The notes beneath the pieces are model-generated. The model had not been told where the DNA came from, searched no databases, and worked only from the letters and a program-made list of their open reading frames with translations. Shown here piece by piece: positions 13,796 through 13,849 of a stretch of 13,849 nt of DNA (its first letter is position 1; each line of letters begins with the position of its first letter). Both the position numbers and the translations under genes were made by a program. This stretch comes from CBFGWV01 sp965652545 (GTDB lineage: Bacteria; Pseudomonadota; Gammaproteobacteria; Competibacterales; Competibacteraceae). The DNA is taken from positions 1-13,849 of the forward strand of contig CBFGWV010000113.1 in NCBI GenBank assembly GCA_965652545.1, written 5' to 3'.

Positions 13796-13849
13796 ACGGA
13801 GGGCTCCCCTCCCCCCTCGCGGGGGAGGGGCCGGGGGAGAGGGGGCCAG
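13796..13849 (+). repeat. 54-bp C/G-rich repeat unit, copy 2 (at the right edge)
   Basis: A direct repeat of 13571-13624 with three differences. It ends exactly at the window edge, so a second element may continue beyond. The 54 bp between the MITE-like element's end (13741) and this copy show nothing I can name. Confidence 0.8.

Noticed and set aside
13571..13849. CRISPR array from two similar 54-bp repeats
   Set aside because: Only two copies, 171 bp apart, palindromic and low-complexity, with no cas genes.

Overview
This is a GC-rich stretch of a bacterial chromosome. YgiQ, YgiD, a RelA with an EFDD motif and an intact relA/trmO/tusA-type set all look gammaproteobacterial. I cannot name a genus; a Chromatiales-like relative would fit but is a guess. 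Nearly all of the window is ordinary housekeeping or accessory coding sequence. Reading frames are dense, and long antisense frames are the usual GC-rich artefacts. I see no tRNA, rRNA, CRISPR array, prophage or transposase gene.

Layout, left to right. (1) Positions 1-1155, minus strand: a secreted histidine phosphatase followed by the start of ygiQ, a radical SAM protein that runs off the left edge. (2) Positions 1209-6458, plus strand: a tightly overlapped four-gene operon of a YheT-type alpha/beta hydrolase, an ABC ATPase, an 819-residue FtsX-type permease and an AttH/CrtC-type lipocalin. It resembles the attEFGH-type transporter sets and probably handles a lipid or another hydrophobic substrate. 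(3) Positions 6459-6727: an intergenic repeat pair of the GGATGGGT...ACCCATC type. (4) ygiD (minus) and uppP (plus) are divergent. (5) Positions 8461-9236: a low-coding stretch with a good sigma70-like promoter, about 200 nt of strongly structured sequence, an intrinsic terminator, a 54-residue unknown protein with a structured leader, and an entericidin-like lipoprotein. (6) Positions 9237-12373, minus strand: trmO, a tusA-family gene and relA in one direction, with tusA and relA in the same frame and separated only by TAG GCG. (7) Positions 12411-13517, plus strand: an S49 (SppA-like) membrane peptidase, divergent from trmO. (8) From 13518 to the right edge: non-coding repeats, including a 200-bp element with perfect 14-bp terminal inverted repeats and two copies of a 54-bp C/G-rich unit.

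How the genes fit together: the att-like operon looks like an envelope lipid or lipophile handling system (hydrolase, ATPase, permease, periplasmic lipocalin). uppP recycles the undecaprenyl carrier for the cell wall. trmO, tusA and relA are all plausibly linked to tRNA, through A37 methylation, sulfur relay to U34 and sensing of uncharged tRNA. The most likely undescribed item is the structured RNA candidate at about 8505-8704 together with the small gene behind it; the evidence for it is sequence structure only.
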